Shown here in pieces: positions 7,847 through 15,291 of a stretch of DNA of 35,572 bases. The position numbers and the translations under genes were made by a program. The first letter of the stretch is position 1; every line of letters begins with the position of its first letter. The DNA is from Jatrophihabitans sp. (GTDB lineage Bacteria > Actinomycetota > Actinomycetes > Mycobacteriales > Jatrophihabitantaceae), in NCBI GenBank assembly GCA_025924515.1, contig JAICIE010000021.1:1-35572 (forward strand), in the 5' to 3' direction. The notes under the pieces are model-generated. The model saw only the letters and a list, made by a program, of their open reading frames with translations. It was not told where the DNA came from and did not search any database.

Positions 7847-8533
7847 TCACGCGATCCGGTGGATCGAGGTGTTGCTGACCAGGTACCGGTATCCCGCCTC
7901 GCGCACGGCCAGGTCGTGCCGCGCGCTCATCCCCCACTGCGTGCCCCCCAGCCACGCGAACGCCGGCGCCGACTGCCCGGTGACCGCGTCGAGCTTGCGC
8001 TTGGGCTCGGCGATCTCGCGCTCGAAGTCCGCCGGGGAATGCACGTCGGCGATTCCCACGTGCGAGGCCGTGTGCGGTGAGACGACGTGCCGCTGCGCCA
8101 TCTCGGCGATTTCCTCCCAGCTCAGCGCGATGCGGCTGCCCGGATCGAGCAGGTCCTCCCCGATCAGACCGATGTGGTGCGAGCGGGCGAAGACCTCCTG
8201 CTCCCGCGGCGGGCAGTCGACGAAGCCGGTGCACAGCATGAACCACGCCGTGATCCCGAGTTCTTCGCACACTGGTGCGGCCACGTCGTAGCCGGTCCGG
8301 TAGCCCTCATAGAAGACCGGCAGGAATGCTGGCTGTTCGGTCTGCCATTCCCCCGTCGCGAAGAAGCGATCGAGCTCCGCGAGCGTGATCGACGCGAACC
8401 GCTTGCTGTAGAGCACGAGCTCCTCGCGCAACGCCAGGCGCTGCGACCGGGGGGTGTTGTGGTAGTTGACGGCGCGGACGAACCGCCCGGCGGCGAGATC
8501 GGCGCGGTGGCCGGACGACGTCAGCGCGGCCAC
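7847..8533 (-). CDS. Polysaccharide-deacetylase-fold protein with altered motif
   Basis: A 228-aa NodB-type (CE4) fold protein. The strand PAFLPVFYEGYRTGYDVAAP aligns with the family block normally reading LTFDDGYRDN, so the Asp-Asp pair is replaced by Tyr-Glu (residues 75-76). The metal-binding His motif is kept as SPHTASH (His154, His158), followed by the usual helix EREIAEPKRKLDAVTG and a WLGGTQWG block. Start GTG 8533 overlaps the preceding 104-aa gene by 13 bp. No signal peptide is seen, unlike wall deacetylases, so it probably acts inside the cell on the imported sugar. The missing Asp base suggests loss of classical deacetylation, a different chemistry, or a non-enzymatic role. Confidence 0.75.
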   Translation of the reverse strand: MAALTSSGHRADLAAGRFVRAVNYHNTPRSQRLALREELVLYSKRFASITLAELDRFFATGEWQTEQPAFLPVFYEGYRTGYDVAAPVCEELGITAWFMLCTGFVDCPPREQEVFARSHHIGLIGEDLLDPGSRIALSWEEIAEMAQRHVVSPHTASHVGIADVHSPADFEREIAEPKRKLDAVTGQSAPAFAWLGGTQWGMSARHDLAVREAGYRYLVSNTSIHRIA

Positions 8534-8835
8534 AGGCGCGCCTCGGTCCGGCCGTAGTCGCAGTACGAGACGACCTGCATCACGCTGATCAGGCAGCCGA
8601 CGTCGTCGTCGCGCTGGCTCGCGGCCAGGGCCGCGCGGTAATAATCGAACCGACGGGCCAGCCGCCGACCGTCGGCGCGCACCCGGCCGCCGCGCGTCGG
8701 CGGAACGGGCTGCTCGACTTCGCTGATCAGTGTGAGCACCATCGGGATCCCCTCCCGCTCGAGCACCCGATCCTGACATTCCCGCAACAACCCCAGCTCG
8801 GCACCCGCCGTCGCGCCCGGCCCGACGTCGGTCAT
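8521..8835 (-). CDS. Unknown 104-aa operon protein
   Basis: A small soluble protein that I do not recognise. It begins MTDVGPGATAGAELG and holds a central RRFDYYRAALAASQRDDDVG block and a closing SVMQVVSYCDYGRTEARLW. It is rich in Arg, Asp and Glu, without membrane segments or a signal peptide; two cysteines are present. The gene is credible because ATG 8835 follows a near-perfect GGAAAGGAGG ribosome-binding site and because its 3' end overlaps the deacetylase-like start by 13 bp, implying coupling. It could be a partner or subunit of the deacetylase-fold protein, but this rests on position only. Confidence 0.7.
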   Translation of the reverse strand: MTDVGPGATAGAELGLLRECQDRVLEREGIPMVLTLISEVEQPVPPTRGGRVRADGRRLARRFDYYRAALAASQRDDDVGCLISVMQVVSYCDYGRTEARLWPR

Positions 8836-8882
8836 CGCGTGTTCCTCCTTTCCTTGTCACGACAGCCAGATTTGGTCGTTCG

Positions 8883-9650
8883 TCAGCAGACCTGAACCTC
8901 GACCCCGGCGCTGCGCAGCGCGTCGAGTTGCTCCGGCGGCGCAGCGCGGTCGGTGATGAGTCGGTCGATCCGTGCGGTGCCGGCCAGCCGCACCGGTCCC
9001 CGGCGGCCGATCTTGCTGGCGTCGGCGAGAACGACCAGATGCTCGGCGCCCTGCAGCAATCGACGGTCGGTGCCCGCCTCCCGGACGTCGGCGCCGGTCA
9101 AGCCGGCCGACGGGTGGATGCCGAAGGCGCTGCAGTAGGCAACGTCGACGTGGAACTCGACCAGCGCCTGCTCGGTGAGCGGGCCCAACAACGACAGTTC
9201 GCCGTGGCGCAGGACGCCGCCGAGCACGACTGTGGAGATGCCGGGGCACCGGCTCAACCCGAGGGCGATGTTGAGCCCGTTCGTGAGCACGGTCAACCGC
9301 TCGCGGCCCGCCAAGTGTGGCAGCATCGCCTCGGTCGTGGTGCCTCCGGTGATGAGGACGGTCGCGCCGTCCGGCACGTCGACCGCGGCTGCCGCGCCGA
9401 TCCGGCGCTTCTCATCACTGTGTTGCGCGGCTCGGGCGGCGAGCACGGCCTCGATCTCTGCGTCGGCGACACTGGCGCCGCCGTGCACGCGGGTGACCAA
9501 GCCGCGGTCGTTCATGTCCCTGAGGTCGCGGCGCACGGTCGACGGGCTGACTCCCAGGGCGGAGGCCAGGTCGACGACGTTGCCGGATCCGCGCGCGCGC
9601 AGATGTTGCAGCAGCAGGCGCTGCCGCTCGAGGCCGAGCATGGAGCCCAT
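8883..9650 (-). CDS. DeoR-family transcriptional regulator
   Basis: A 255-aa regulator. The N-terminal DeoR helix-turn-helix (about residues 6-58) includes LASALGVSPSTVRRDLRDM and ends in the family's RVHGGA signature. The C-terminal DeoRC sugar-phosphate sensor has the VLITGGTTTEAM, LTVLTNGLNIA and ADASKIGRRG blocks. Start ATG 9650 overlaps the dehydrogenase stop by one base (TGATG), so it is co-translated in the middle of the operon; ATG 9641 is a second possible start. Position implies autoregulation. The palindrome at 14055-14085 in front of the operon is the natural candidate operator. The effector is probably a phosphorylated intermediate, although the adjacent kinase genes are broken. 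Confidence 0.9.
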   Translation of the reverse strand: MGSMLGLERQRLLLQHLRARGSGNVVDLASALGVSPSTVRRDLRDMNDRGLVTRVHGGASVADAEIEAVLAARAAQHSDEKRRIGAAAAVDVPDGATVLITGGTTTEAMLPHLAGRERLTVLTNGLNIALGLSRCPGISTVVLGGVLRHGELSLLGPLTEQALVEFHVDVAYCSAFGIHPSAGLTGADVREAGTDRRLLQGAEHLVVLADASKIGRRGPVRLAGTARIDRLITDRAAPPEQLDALRSAGVEVQVC

Positions 9651-10675
9651 CAGTAGCCTCGCGCCCGGTCGACCCGGTTCAGCAGCGGTTCGCCGGCGAG
9701 AAAGCGCCGCAGGTTCTCGACGACGATCTGCTGCACCTGCTCGGAGTAGGCCGGCGCCAGTCCTGCCACGTGCGGCGTCGGCAGGACCAGCGGATGGTCC
9801 CACCAGGGCGAGTCCGGGGGCAGCGGCTCGTCGTCGAATACGTCGAGGACGGCCCCGGCGAGGTTCCCGGCGTCGAGCTGCGCTCTCAGTGCTGTCTCGT
9901 CGACGACGCCGCCGCGCGCGACGTTGATCAGCACGGCGCCCGGCTTCAGCGCGGCGAGTTCGGCGGCGCCGACGAGCCCACGGGTCCGTTCCGTGAGCGG
10001 GGTGACGACGGTCAGGAAGTCTGCGCGCGGCAGGACCTCACGCAGCTGGTCGACCGGCACGACCTCGGCCGGATCCCGATCGGCCGCACCGCGGCCGAAG
10101 TGGGCAAAGCGGTCCCGGTCGGCCGGCGAGTAGGGCGCTCCGGTGCGCGTGACGCCGACGACCGTCATCCCGTGAGCGCGGGCGAGCCGGCCGATCTCGC
10201 GGCCGATCCGGCCGTAGCCGAGCACGACGATGGTGGCGCCGTCGAGCGGCGCGGGAAGGAACCGCTGCCAGCGCTGGACCGGCGCGGGCCATTCGCGGCG
10301 TGCGCGGGCCTCGAGCATCGCGGGCAGGCGGTGGGCCATGCCCAGGACGGCGAACATGGCGTACTCGGCGAGCGGGACCGCAGAGACCCCGCCAATCGTC
10401 GTGATCTCCACCGGCGCGGTCCACATCGCGTGATCGCGGAGGTGGTCGACGCCGGACGTGTCGAGCTGGACCCAACGCAGCCGGGGCGCCGTCGTTGGCT
10501 TTGGAAGAACGGCGGAGGTGTGCAGCACGTCGACGTATGCCCACGTCTCGTCGGGAACGTCCGACGGCTTGTCGGCAGGGATCTGCTCGACCGCGACGTC
10601 GGCCGATACGGCCCGGACGGCGTCGAGCCAGTCGTCGGGAAACGACAGCGTGCTCAGGTATCGGATCTTGGTCAC
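9650..10675 (-). CDS. D-2-hydroxyacid dehydrogenase, NAD-binding
   Basis: A 341-aa oxidoreductase of the D-isomer-specific 2-hydroxyacid dehydrogenase family, interconverting a 2-keto and a 2-hydroxy acid with NAD(P)H. The dinucleotide site is VVLGYGRIGREIG (150-162). The catalytic Arg-Glu-His set is visible as Arg254 in NVARGGVVDE, Glu283 in DDEPLPP and His302 in PTPHVAG. Start GTG 10675 overlaps the permease stop as GTGA. In this operon it could act on the 2-keto acid made by the dehydratase, or as a glyoxylate/hydroxypyruvate reductase. The acceptor cannot be told from sequence. Confidence 0.9.
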   Translation of the reverse strand: MTKIRYLSTLSFPDDWLDAVRAVSADVAVEQIPADKPSDVPDETWAYVDVLHTSAVLPKPTTAPRLRWVQLDTSGVDHLRDHAMWTAPVEITTIGGVSAVPLAEYAMFAVLGMAHRLPAMLEARARREWPAPVQRWQRFLPAPLDGATIVVLGYGRIGREIGRLARAHGMTVVGVTRTGAPYSPADRDRFAHFGRGAADRDPAEVVPVDQLREVLPRADFLTVVTPLTERTRGLVGAAELAALKPGAVLINVARGGVVDETALRAQLDAGNLAGAVLDVFDDEPLPPDSPWWDHPLVLPTPHVAGLAPAYSEQVQQIVVENLRRFLAGEPLLNRVDRARGY

Positions 10676-11580
10676 TTGATGCCGCTGCGGGCCAGGCCCT
10701 GCACGAAGTATCGCTGGAAGGCGAGGAACAGGATGACCATCGGTGCGATCATCAGCAGGTTCATCGCCATGATCGCCGGGTAGTCCGACGCGTACTCGCT
10801 CTGCAGATCGGCAACCATCCCGATGGGCAGCGTGTAGAGCTGTTCGTTGCCGAAGAGTACGACCAGGGGCCAGCCGAACGCGTTGAACTCGTAACTGACG
10901 GTGAGCAAGGTCAGGACGGCGATCAGCGGTTTGCAGAGCGGCAGGACGATCTGCGCGAAGGTCCGCAGCTGCCCTGCGCCGTCGACCCGCGCCGCTTCCA
11001 ACAGCTCATCAGGGATGCTGACGAAAAACTGACGGGCGAGGAAGATCCCGAATACGGTGGCGCTCTCCGGGAAGATGACGGCCCAGATGTTGCCGAACAA
11101 TCCCAGTGTGATCGACAGCCGGAACTGCGACACGATGATGGCCTGGACGGGAATCATCATGGTCGACAGCAGCACGAGGAACAGCGCGCTGCGGCCGGGG
11201 AAACGGAATTTGGCGAAGGCATAACCGGCCAGCAGGTTGCATACCACGGTGATCGCGGTGACCGCGACTGTGATGACGGTCGAGTTGAGGAACCACCGCC
11301 CGACCGGGAACCGCTCGATCGGGGTGACGAAGTTGTCCCAGGTGAAGTGCTGCGGCCACAGGTGCAGCCCGGGCGCGTACATGTCCGATTGCGGCGACAG
11401 CGCCGTGACGACCATCCAGTACAGCGGGAACAGGACGATGACCGTGGCGACGACGGCGACGACCATGCGCAGCCAGAAGAACCGGCCCCGCTTCTGGCGG
11501 GGGTAGCGAGGTCGTGGCTGCACTGAGTCCGGTTGGACCTCGGCATCGGCCAGGACGCCGGCACCGACGGCGACGGTCAC
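10672..11580 (-). CDS. Sugar ABC transporter permease, MalG type
   Basis: A 302-aa inner-membrane permease, the second of the pair. Six transmembrane segments are apparent, beginning with the segment at about 39-60 after a charged N-terminal tail. The cytoplasmic EAA loop EAARVDGAGQLRTFAQIVLPL is the ATPase docking site. Family CUT1/MalG by length and motif. GTG 11580 has a GAGGAGG site and lies 10 bp after the preceding permease. No ATPase gene is present in this operon, so a shared MsiK-type ATPase elsewhere is expected, as is common in actinomycetes. Confidence 0.93.
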   Translation of the reverse strand: MTVAVGAGVLADAEVQPDSVQPRPRYPRQKRGRFFWLRMVVAVVATVIVLFPLYWMVVTALSPQSDMYAPGLHLWPQHFTWDNFVTPIERFPVGRWFLNSTVITVAVTAITVVCNLLAGYAFAKFRFPGRSALFLVLLSTMMIPVQAIIVSQFRLSITLGLFGNIWAVIFPESATVFGIFLARQFFVSIPDELLEAARVDGAGQLRTFAQIVLPLCKPLIAVLTLLTVSYEFNAFGWPLVVLFGNEQLYTLPIGMVADLQSEYASDYPAIMAMNLLMIAPMVILFLAFQRYFVQGLARSGIK

Positions 11581-11590
11581 CGCTGCCTCC

Positions 11591-12565
11591 TCAACTCGCC
11601 TGGTCCCGGGTGCGGCTCAACCGCCACTGCAGCACCGTGATCGCCATTGTCACGAGGAAGATCACGACACCGATCGCAGCTCCGTAGCCCAACTGCTGCG
11701 GGCCGTGCTCGTCGAAGGCCTCACGGAAGGTGTAGGTCACCACCGTCGTGGTCGAGTAGTCCGGGCCCCCGCGGGTCATCGCCCAGACGGTGTCGAACAC
11801 CTGGAACGAGTAGATGATGTTCATGATCAGCAGGAAGAACGTCGACGGCCCGAGCAGCGGGAACGTCACCCGGCGGAAGCGCTGCCAGGGGCTGGCCCCG
11901 TCGACCGTCGCCGCCTCGAGCAGTTGCGGGTCGACGCCCTGCAGCCCCGCCAGGTAGATCAGCATGTCGAACCCCACCCGCTGCCACAGAGTCATGATGA
12001 CGAGGGAGGTCATCGCCCACGGCCCGCTCGACTGCCACTGCGGCCCGGAAATCCCGATCGCGGCAAGCAGCTTGTTGAAGAACCCGTTGTACTGGTCGAA
12101 CATCCATGCGCCCAGCACACCGGTGGCGACGCCGGAGATGACGAGCGGGACGAAAATGATCGACCGGTAGACCACCCGTCCTGGCAGCACCCCGTTGAGC
12201 AGCACCGCCAGCGCCAGGCCCAGCGCCATCCCTACGGGAACCGTGAAAACCGTGAAGACCAGTGTGTTCCAGAGGGTCTGCCAGAAGTAGGAGTCGCGGA
12301 AGAGATCCAGGTAATTGTTGACCCCGAGGAACTGGGCGGTTCCCAGCGACCCCATCTTCTCGAAGCTGTAGTAGACCGCCATCGCGATCGGGATCAGCAG
12401 GAAGATCACGACGAGGACGAGGTTGGGGAGCAGGAATGCGCCGGCGGTGCCGGCCTGCGCACGCGCCAGCGAGGACGCCCGCGGTCGGCGGTGCCGCTCG
12501 GGGCCGCCGGCGACGAGGTCCTCCGTCACCGGCGCCAGCACGACCGGGGTGTCCGCGCTCGTCAT
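11591..12565 (-). CDS. Sugar ABC transporter permease, MalF/UgpA type
   Basis: A 324-aa inner-membrane permease, the first of the pair, with six transmembrane segments beginning around FLLPNLVLVVIFLLIPI (44-60). The EAA docking loop reads EAATVDGASPWQRFRRVTFPLL near 220-240. The long polar N-terminal tail of about 35 residues is typical of actinobacterial UgpA-like permeases. It lies 31 bp downstream of the binding-protein gene and 10 bp before its partner permease, so the three are one transport unit. Confidence 0.93.
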   Translation of the reverse strand: MTSADTPVVLAPVTEDLVAGGPERHRRPRASSLARAQAGTAGAFLLPNLVLVVIFLLIPIAMAVYYSFEKMGSLGTAQFLGVNNYLDLFRDSYFWQTLWNTLVFTVFTVPVGMALGLALAVLLNGVLPGRVVYRSIIFVPLVISGVATGVLGAWMFDQYNGFFNKLLAAIGISGPQWQSSGPWAMTSLVIMTLWQRVGFDMLIYLAGLQGVDPQLLEAATVDGASPWQRFRRVTFPLLGPSTFFLLIMNIIYSFQVFDTVWAMTRGGPDYSTTTVVTYTFREAFDEHGPQQLGYGAAIGVVIFLVTMAITVLQWRLSRTRDQAS

Positions 12566-12596
12566 GGCCGCACCTCTCCGCGGAAGGGACGTCGCG

Positions 12597-13967
12597 TCAG
12601 GACGTCAGCGTCTGGTTCACCTTGGAAGAGATGGCACTAAGCGTCGCGCTAGTGGACTGCCCGTGGAAGGCCAACTCCAACTGGTCCTGAAGGACCGTGT
12701 TGATGTCCGCGAAGGCCGGGACGGTCGACTCCTTGACGATCGTCGGGGAGATCGTTTTCGCCGACTCCGCGCAGATCGTCACCACGTCAGGACGGTAGGC
12801 GTACTTCAGCTTCTCGCTGGCGAGCGACTGCAGCGTTGGAAGCTCGACGGCTTGCTCGCAGAAGTACTTCATGATGTCCTCCTGCACGAGGAAGCGCAGG
12901 AATGCCCCGGCCAGGTCCGGGTTCTTCGTGTTCTTGGTCGCCACCATCGCGTTGCCGCCCAGGTCGTCCGCGCCCTGCTTGTCGCGCGGCATGAAGGTCG
13001 CGCCCCAGTCGCCGCCCTTGTAGCCCTTCTTGGGATCGGCGATCTCCGGGACGAGGAAGTCACCGACGAAGCTCATCGGGACGGTCTGCGCCAGGAAGAA
13101 GTTGTCCGAGTACGTACTCGTCTTGATCGTGTTGCTGGCCGGCACCCACTTGTTCGTGAAGAAGCTCTTGGTGTAGTCCATGGCTTTCGTGCCGGCCGCA
13201 CTGGGAAGCGCGCATTTCTTCAGGTCGGAGCTCAACAGGGTCCCACCGGCCTCGTACAGCCAGGACAGCCAGCGGAAGGCTCCGGCCTGTGTCCAGTCGT
13301 ACGCGAACGGGAACTTGTTGCTCGGCAGGCTCTTGCGGAGCTTGGTCGCGACCTGCGAGAACTCGTCCCAGCTCCAGGCGCTGGCAAGGGTGCTCGGCAC
13401 GGAGGTGATCCCTGCCTGTTTGAAGGCCTGCTTGTTGTAGACGATGCAGGTGGTGTCGGTCTGGTGCGGCACGCCGTAGGGCGTTCCGTTGTAGGTGATC
13501 GCATTCCACAGCGCTGGCAGGAACTGCTTGACCTCACTGCTGGCGAGGTAGGGGCTCACGTCGAGCAGCACGCCGTTCTTGGCGTATTTGCCGAACGTCG
13601 TGTAATCGACACGGAAGATGTCCGGGGCGGTCCCGGCCTGGATCCCGCGGTCGATGTTGGAGAAGAAGCCGTCGTAGGCAGCGATCTTCAACTTGACGGT
13701 GGCGCCGGGGTTCTTCTTCTGGAACTGCTGGACGGCGTATTCGAAGCCTTTCTGCTCCCCGGTACCGGCCCAGACCGCGAACGTCAGGGTTCCGGACACC
13801 TTGCCGCTGCTCTGGCTGGCCTTGGCGCCCTGGGACTGGGTGCTGCCGGACGAGGAGCTGCTGCTTGCGCCGGCTCCACCGGAGTGGACCGAGGAGCACG
13901 CACCGAGACCCATCAGCGCAGCGGCGCCGGCCGATCCGGTGAGGAAACCCCGACGGGTGACGGCCAT
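12597..13967 (-). CDS. Sugar-binding lipoprotein of ABC importer
   Basis: A 456-aa extracellular solute-binding protein, family 1. The N-terminus has twin arginines (TRRGFLTG, Arg5-Arg6) and a lipobox LGAC with Cys24, so it is probably a Tat-exported lipoprotein. A Ser/Gly-rich linker of about 35 residues precedes the binding domain, which starts at TLTFAVWAGTGEQ. The typical KKNPGATVKLKI and DIFRVDYTTFGKYA blocks mark a CUT1 sugar receptor. It is the first gene of the operon; ATG 13967 follows AGGAAGG. The ligand is unknown but should match the GH4/dehydratase pathway. Confidence 0.92.
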   Translation of the reverse strand: MAVTRRGFLTGSAGAAALMGLGACSSVHSGGAGASSSSSSGSTQSQGAKASQSSGKVSGTLTFAVWAGTGEQKGFEYAVQQFQKKNPGATVKLKIAAYDGFFSNIDRGIQAGTAPDIFRVDYTTFGKYAKNGVLLDVSPYLASSEVKQFLPALWNAITYNGTPYGVPHQTDTTCIVYNKQAFKQAGITSVPSTLASAWSWDEFSQVATKLRKSLPSNKFPFAYDWTQAGAFRWLSWLYEAGGTLLSSDLKKCALPSAAGTKAMDYTKSFFTNKWVPASNTIKTSTYSDNFFLAQTVPMSFVGDFLVPEIADPKKGYKGGDWGATFMPRDKQGADDLGGNAMVATKNTKNPDLAGAFLRFLVQEDIMKYFCEQAVELPTLQSLASEKLKYAYRPDVVTICAESAKTISPTIVKESTVPAFADINTVLQDQLELAFHGQSTSATLSAISSKVNQTLTS

Positions 13968-14054
13968 GCGCGTGACCTTCCTGTGTGGCCGGGTCAGGGC
14001 CCGGACGATCCTGGCGTCGGGCAGCCGCGGGGCCGGGCCGCGCGGCTGACGGTG

Positions 14055-14089
14055 CTAGGCAGCCTGGCAGCGCCCGGCTGCCTAGTCAA
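14055..14089 (-). promoter_or_regulatory. Palindromic operator overlapping operon promoter
   Basis: CTAGGCAGCC (14055-14064) and GGCTGCCTAG (14076-14085) are perfect 10-bp arms around an 11-bp spacer, a 21-bp centre-to-centre distance or two helical turns. On the minus strand a good -35, TTGACT (14089-14084), runs into one arm. A weak -10, CAGGCT, follows after 17 bp within the other arm. The site is about 90-120 bp upstream of the binding-protein start. A repressor bound here would block that promoter; the DeoR-type regulator encoded in the operon is the obvious candidate. The repeat is directly visible; its function is inferred. Confidence 0.6.
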
Positions 14090-14136
14090 TACCGCGCACC
14101 GCCTGCTCATAGTTGCGCGATTGTGGCTGGCCCTGG

Positions 14137-14166
14137 TTGACCGCGTCGATCGCCGCGCCCTAGGGT
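14137..14166 (+). promoter_or_regulatory. Candidate promoter of the decayed kinase-SIS genes
   Basis: TTGACC (14137-14142) and TAGGGT (14161-14166) are separated by 18 bp, a good match to actinobacterial housekeeping promoters. It points away from the importer operon toward the pseudogenes; AGAGGAG (14194-14200) precedes ATG 14205. It appears intact although the downstream genes are broken. Confidence 0.55.
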
Positions 14167-14204
14167 CGGCGCGTCCGCCCGGCTTCGGGCGCCAGAGGAG
14201 CCCC

Positions 14205-14400
14205 ATGCCCGCCGTCCGCGACCTGCTGGTCCTGGCCGAGGTGAACCCGACGTCGGGGTCGCCTGCGGCCCCGCCGACGCGCGGTTCTGCCGGGTGGAGC
14301 AGCAAATCTCCGCGGCGCCGCTCACCGGACGGGCTGTTAGCTGTGCGCGGTGAGCCGCTCGACCCGGTCGCCACGACCGGCGCCGGCGACAACGCGGGGA
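14205..14400 (+). pseudogene. Remnant of PfkB-type sugar kinase
   Basis: The N-terminus MPAVRDLLVLAEVNP matches the first strand of PfkB-family carbohydrate kinases (normally GEVNPD). One base appears lost from a C-run at 14246-14248: reading one frame over continues directly with PDVGVACGPADARFCRVEQQ, as the family expects. That frame ends in a stop near 14350. The body of the kinase is missing. Near 14367-14390 the first frame gives DPVATTGAGDN, the C-terminal ATP/catalytic PfkB signature with its Asp. The gene has thus lost about 200 codons plus one base. The right boundary is approximate. The promoter and ribosome site remain. Confidence 0.78.
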
Positions 14401-14944
14401 ACGCCGACGACGGCGAGCCGGCGACGCCGACCGCGGACCTGTGCGGCGACGTGGTGCTCCTCCACCACGCCGGCGAGCAGTCGGTCGTGCAGACCCGGTC
14501 GGGCACCTCCGTCCTGCTGCTCCCGCGAGCCGGTCTCCATGAGGGCGTGCGCGACCTGCCCGACCAGGCGCCCGCGCCGCGCGCCGTAGCGCTGCCGGAC
14601 GCGCTGCGGACCCACACCGTCTTCTTGGGCGACGGGTGGACCATCGGCCTCGCGGACGAAGCCGCGCTGAATTGCCGGCAGGCCGCCGGCGCGTGGACGG
14701 AGTCGTAATGGAGTACCAACACGGCCCCCTCGCCGCGGCCGGCTCGTCGTCGCTGATCTGGTCGTTGGATGCGCTCCCGGACGTGGTGCGGGCCGCCGTG
14801 GCTGCCACCGGTGCCGCGGTGGTCGAGCCCGCGCTCGACCCGCTGACGCCGCTGCTGGCCGTGCACCGCCTCGCGCTGGCGCACCCCGCGGGGCGGGATC
14901 CCGACGCGCCGCCAGATCCGTCCTCCTCGCTCCGGTTGGGCTGA
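14401..14944 (+). pseudogene. Remnant of SIS-domain sugar isomerase/deaminase
   Basis: This is the C-terminal half of an AgaS/GlmS-like SIS protein. Recognisable blocks are EPATPTADLCGDVVLL, EQSVVQTRSGTS, then HTVFLGDGWTIGLADEAAL and AAGAWTES. The frame breaks at TAATGG (14706-14711). The continuation MEYQHGPLAAAG and ALDPLTPLLAVHRLAL runs in the next frame to the stop at 14942-14944. Family members have ESYPAMEYRHGP here, so a deletion of about seven bases fits. The N-terminal SIS half is absent. Together with the kinase remnant it forms a decayed kinase-isomerase pair divergent from the importer operon. Confidence 0.8.
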
Positions 14945-14950
14945 CCGGCG

Positions 14951-15271
14951 ATGCCCGTCGTCACCGTCACCGCCCCCGCCCTCGCCGGACCGGACCTGGC
15001 CGCGGCGCTGGGCGAACTGGCCGGTGAGATCGCGACCGCGTTGGAGTTGCAGGCCTCCGACATCTACGTGACCGCGCTGACCAGTGCCGCCAGCGTCATC
15101 GGCACCGAACCGGTGCCGGCGCTACCGGTCGTCCTGCTTCACGGCGGGCGCCGGGCGCGCAGCGCCATGGAGGCAGCCCGAGACGCCGCGGCCGAGGTCG
15201 TCGCCCGGCGCTGGGACTGCCCGCCGGATCGGGTCTGGGCCCAGTGGATCCTCTCCGACGACGAACCCTGA
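14951..15271 (+). CDS. Small tautomerase-like protein
   Basis: A 106-aa soluble protein starting MPVVTVTAPALAGPDLAAALGE. The N-terminal Pro after Met, the short beta strand, and the helix leading to ELQASDIYVTAL resemble the 4-oxalocrotonate tautomerase/MIF superfamily, in which Pro1 is the catalytic base. The second half repeats a strand-helix pattern (VVLLHGG, then AARDAAAEVVARRW), as expected for a fused two-unit tautomerase. ATG 14951 lies 6 bp after the pseudogene stop; the ribosome site is weak. Family assignment is by pattern only, so an unknown small protein is the alternative. Confidence 0.6.
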   Translation: MPVVTVTAPALAGPDLAAALGELAGEIATALELQASDIYVTALTSAASVIGTEPVPALPVVLLHGGRRARSAMEAARDAAAEVVARRWDCPPDRVWAQWILSDDEP

Positions 15272-15291
15272 CCGAAGACGGCCCGGCGGCC

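Noticed and set aside
12423-14204. Plus-strand frame antisense to the binding-protein gene
   Set aside because: Only its last part (from 14205) shows homology, to the kinase and SIS remnants; the rest is antisense shadow.
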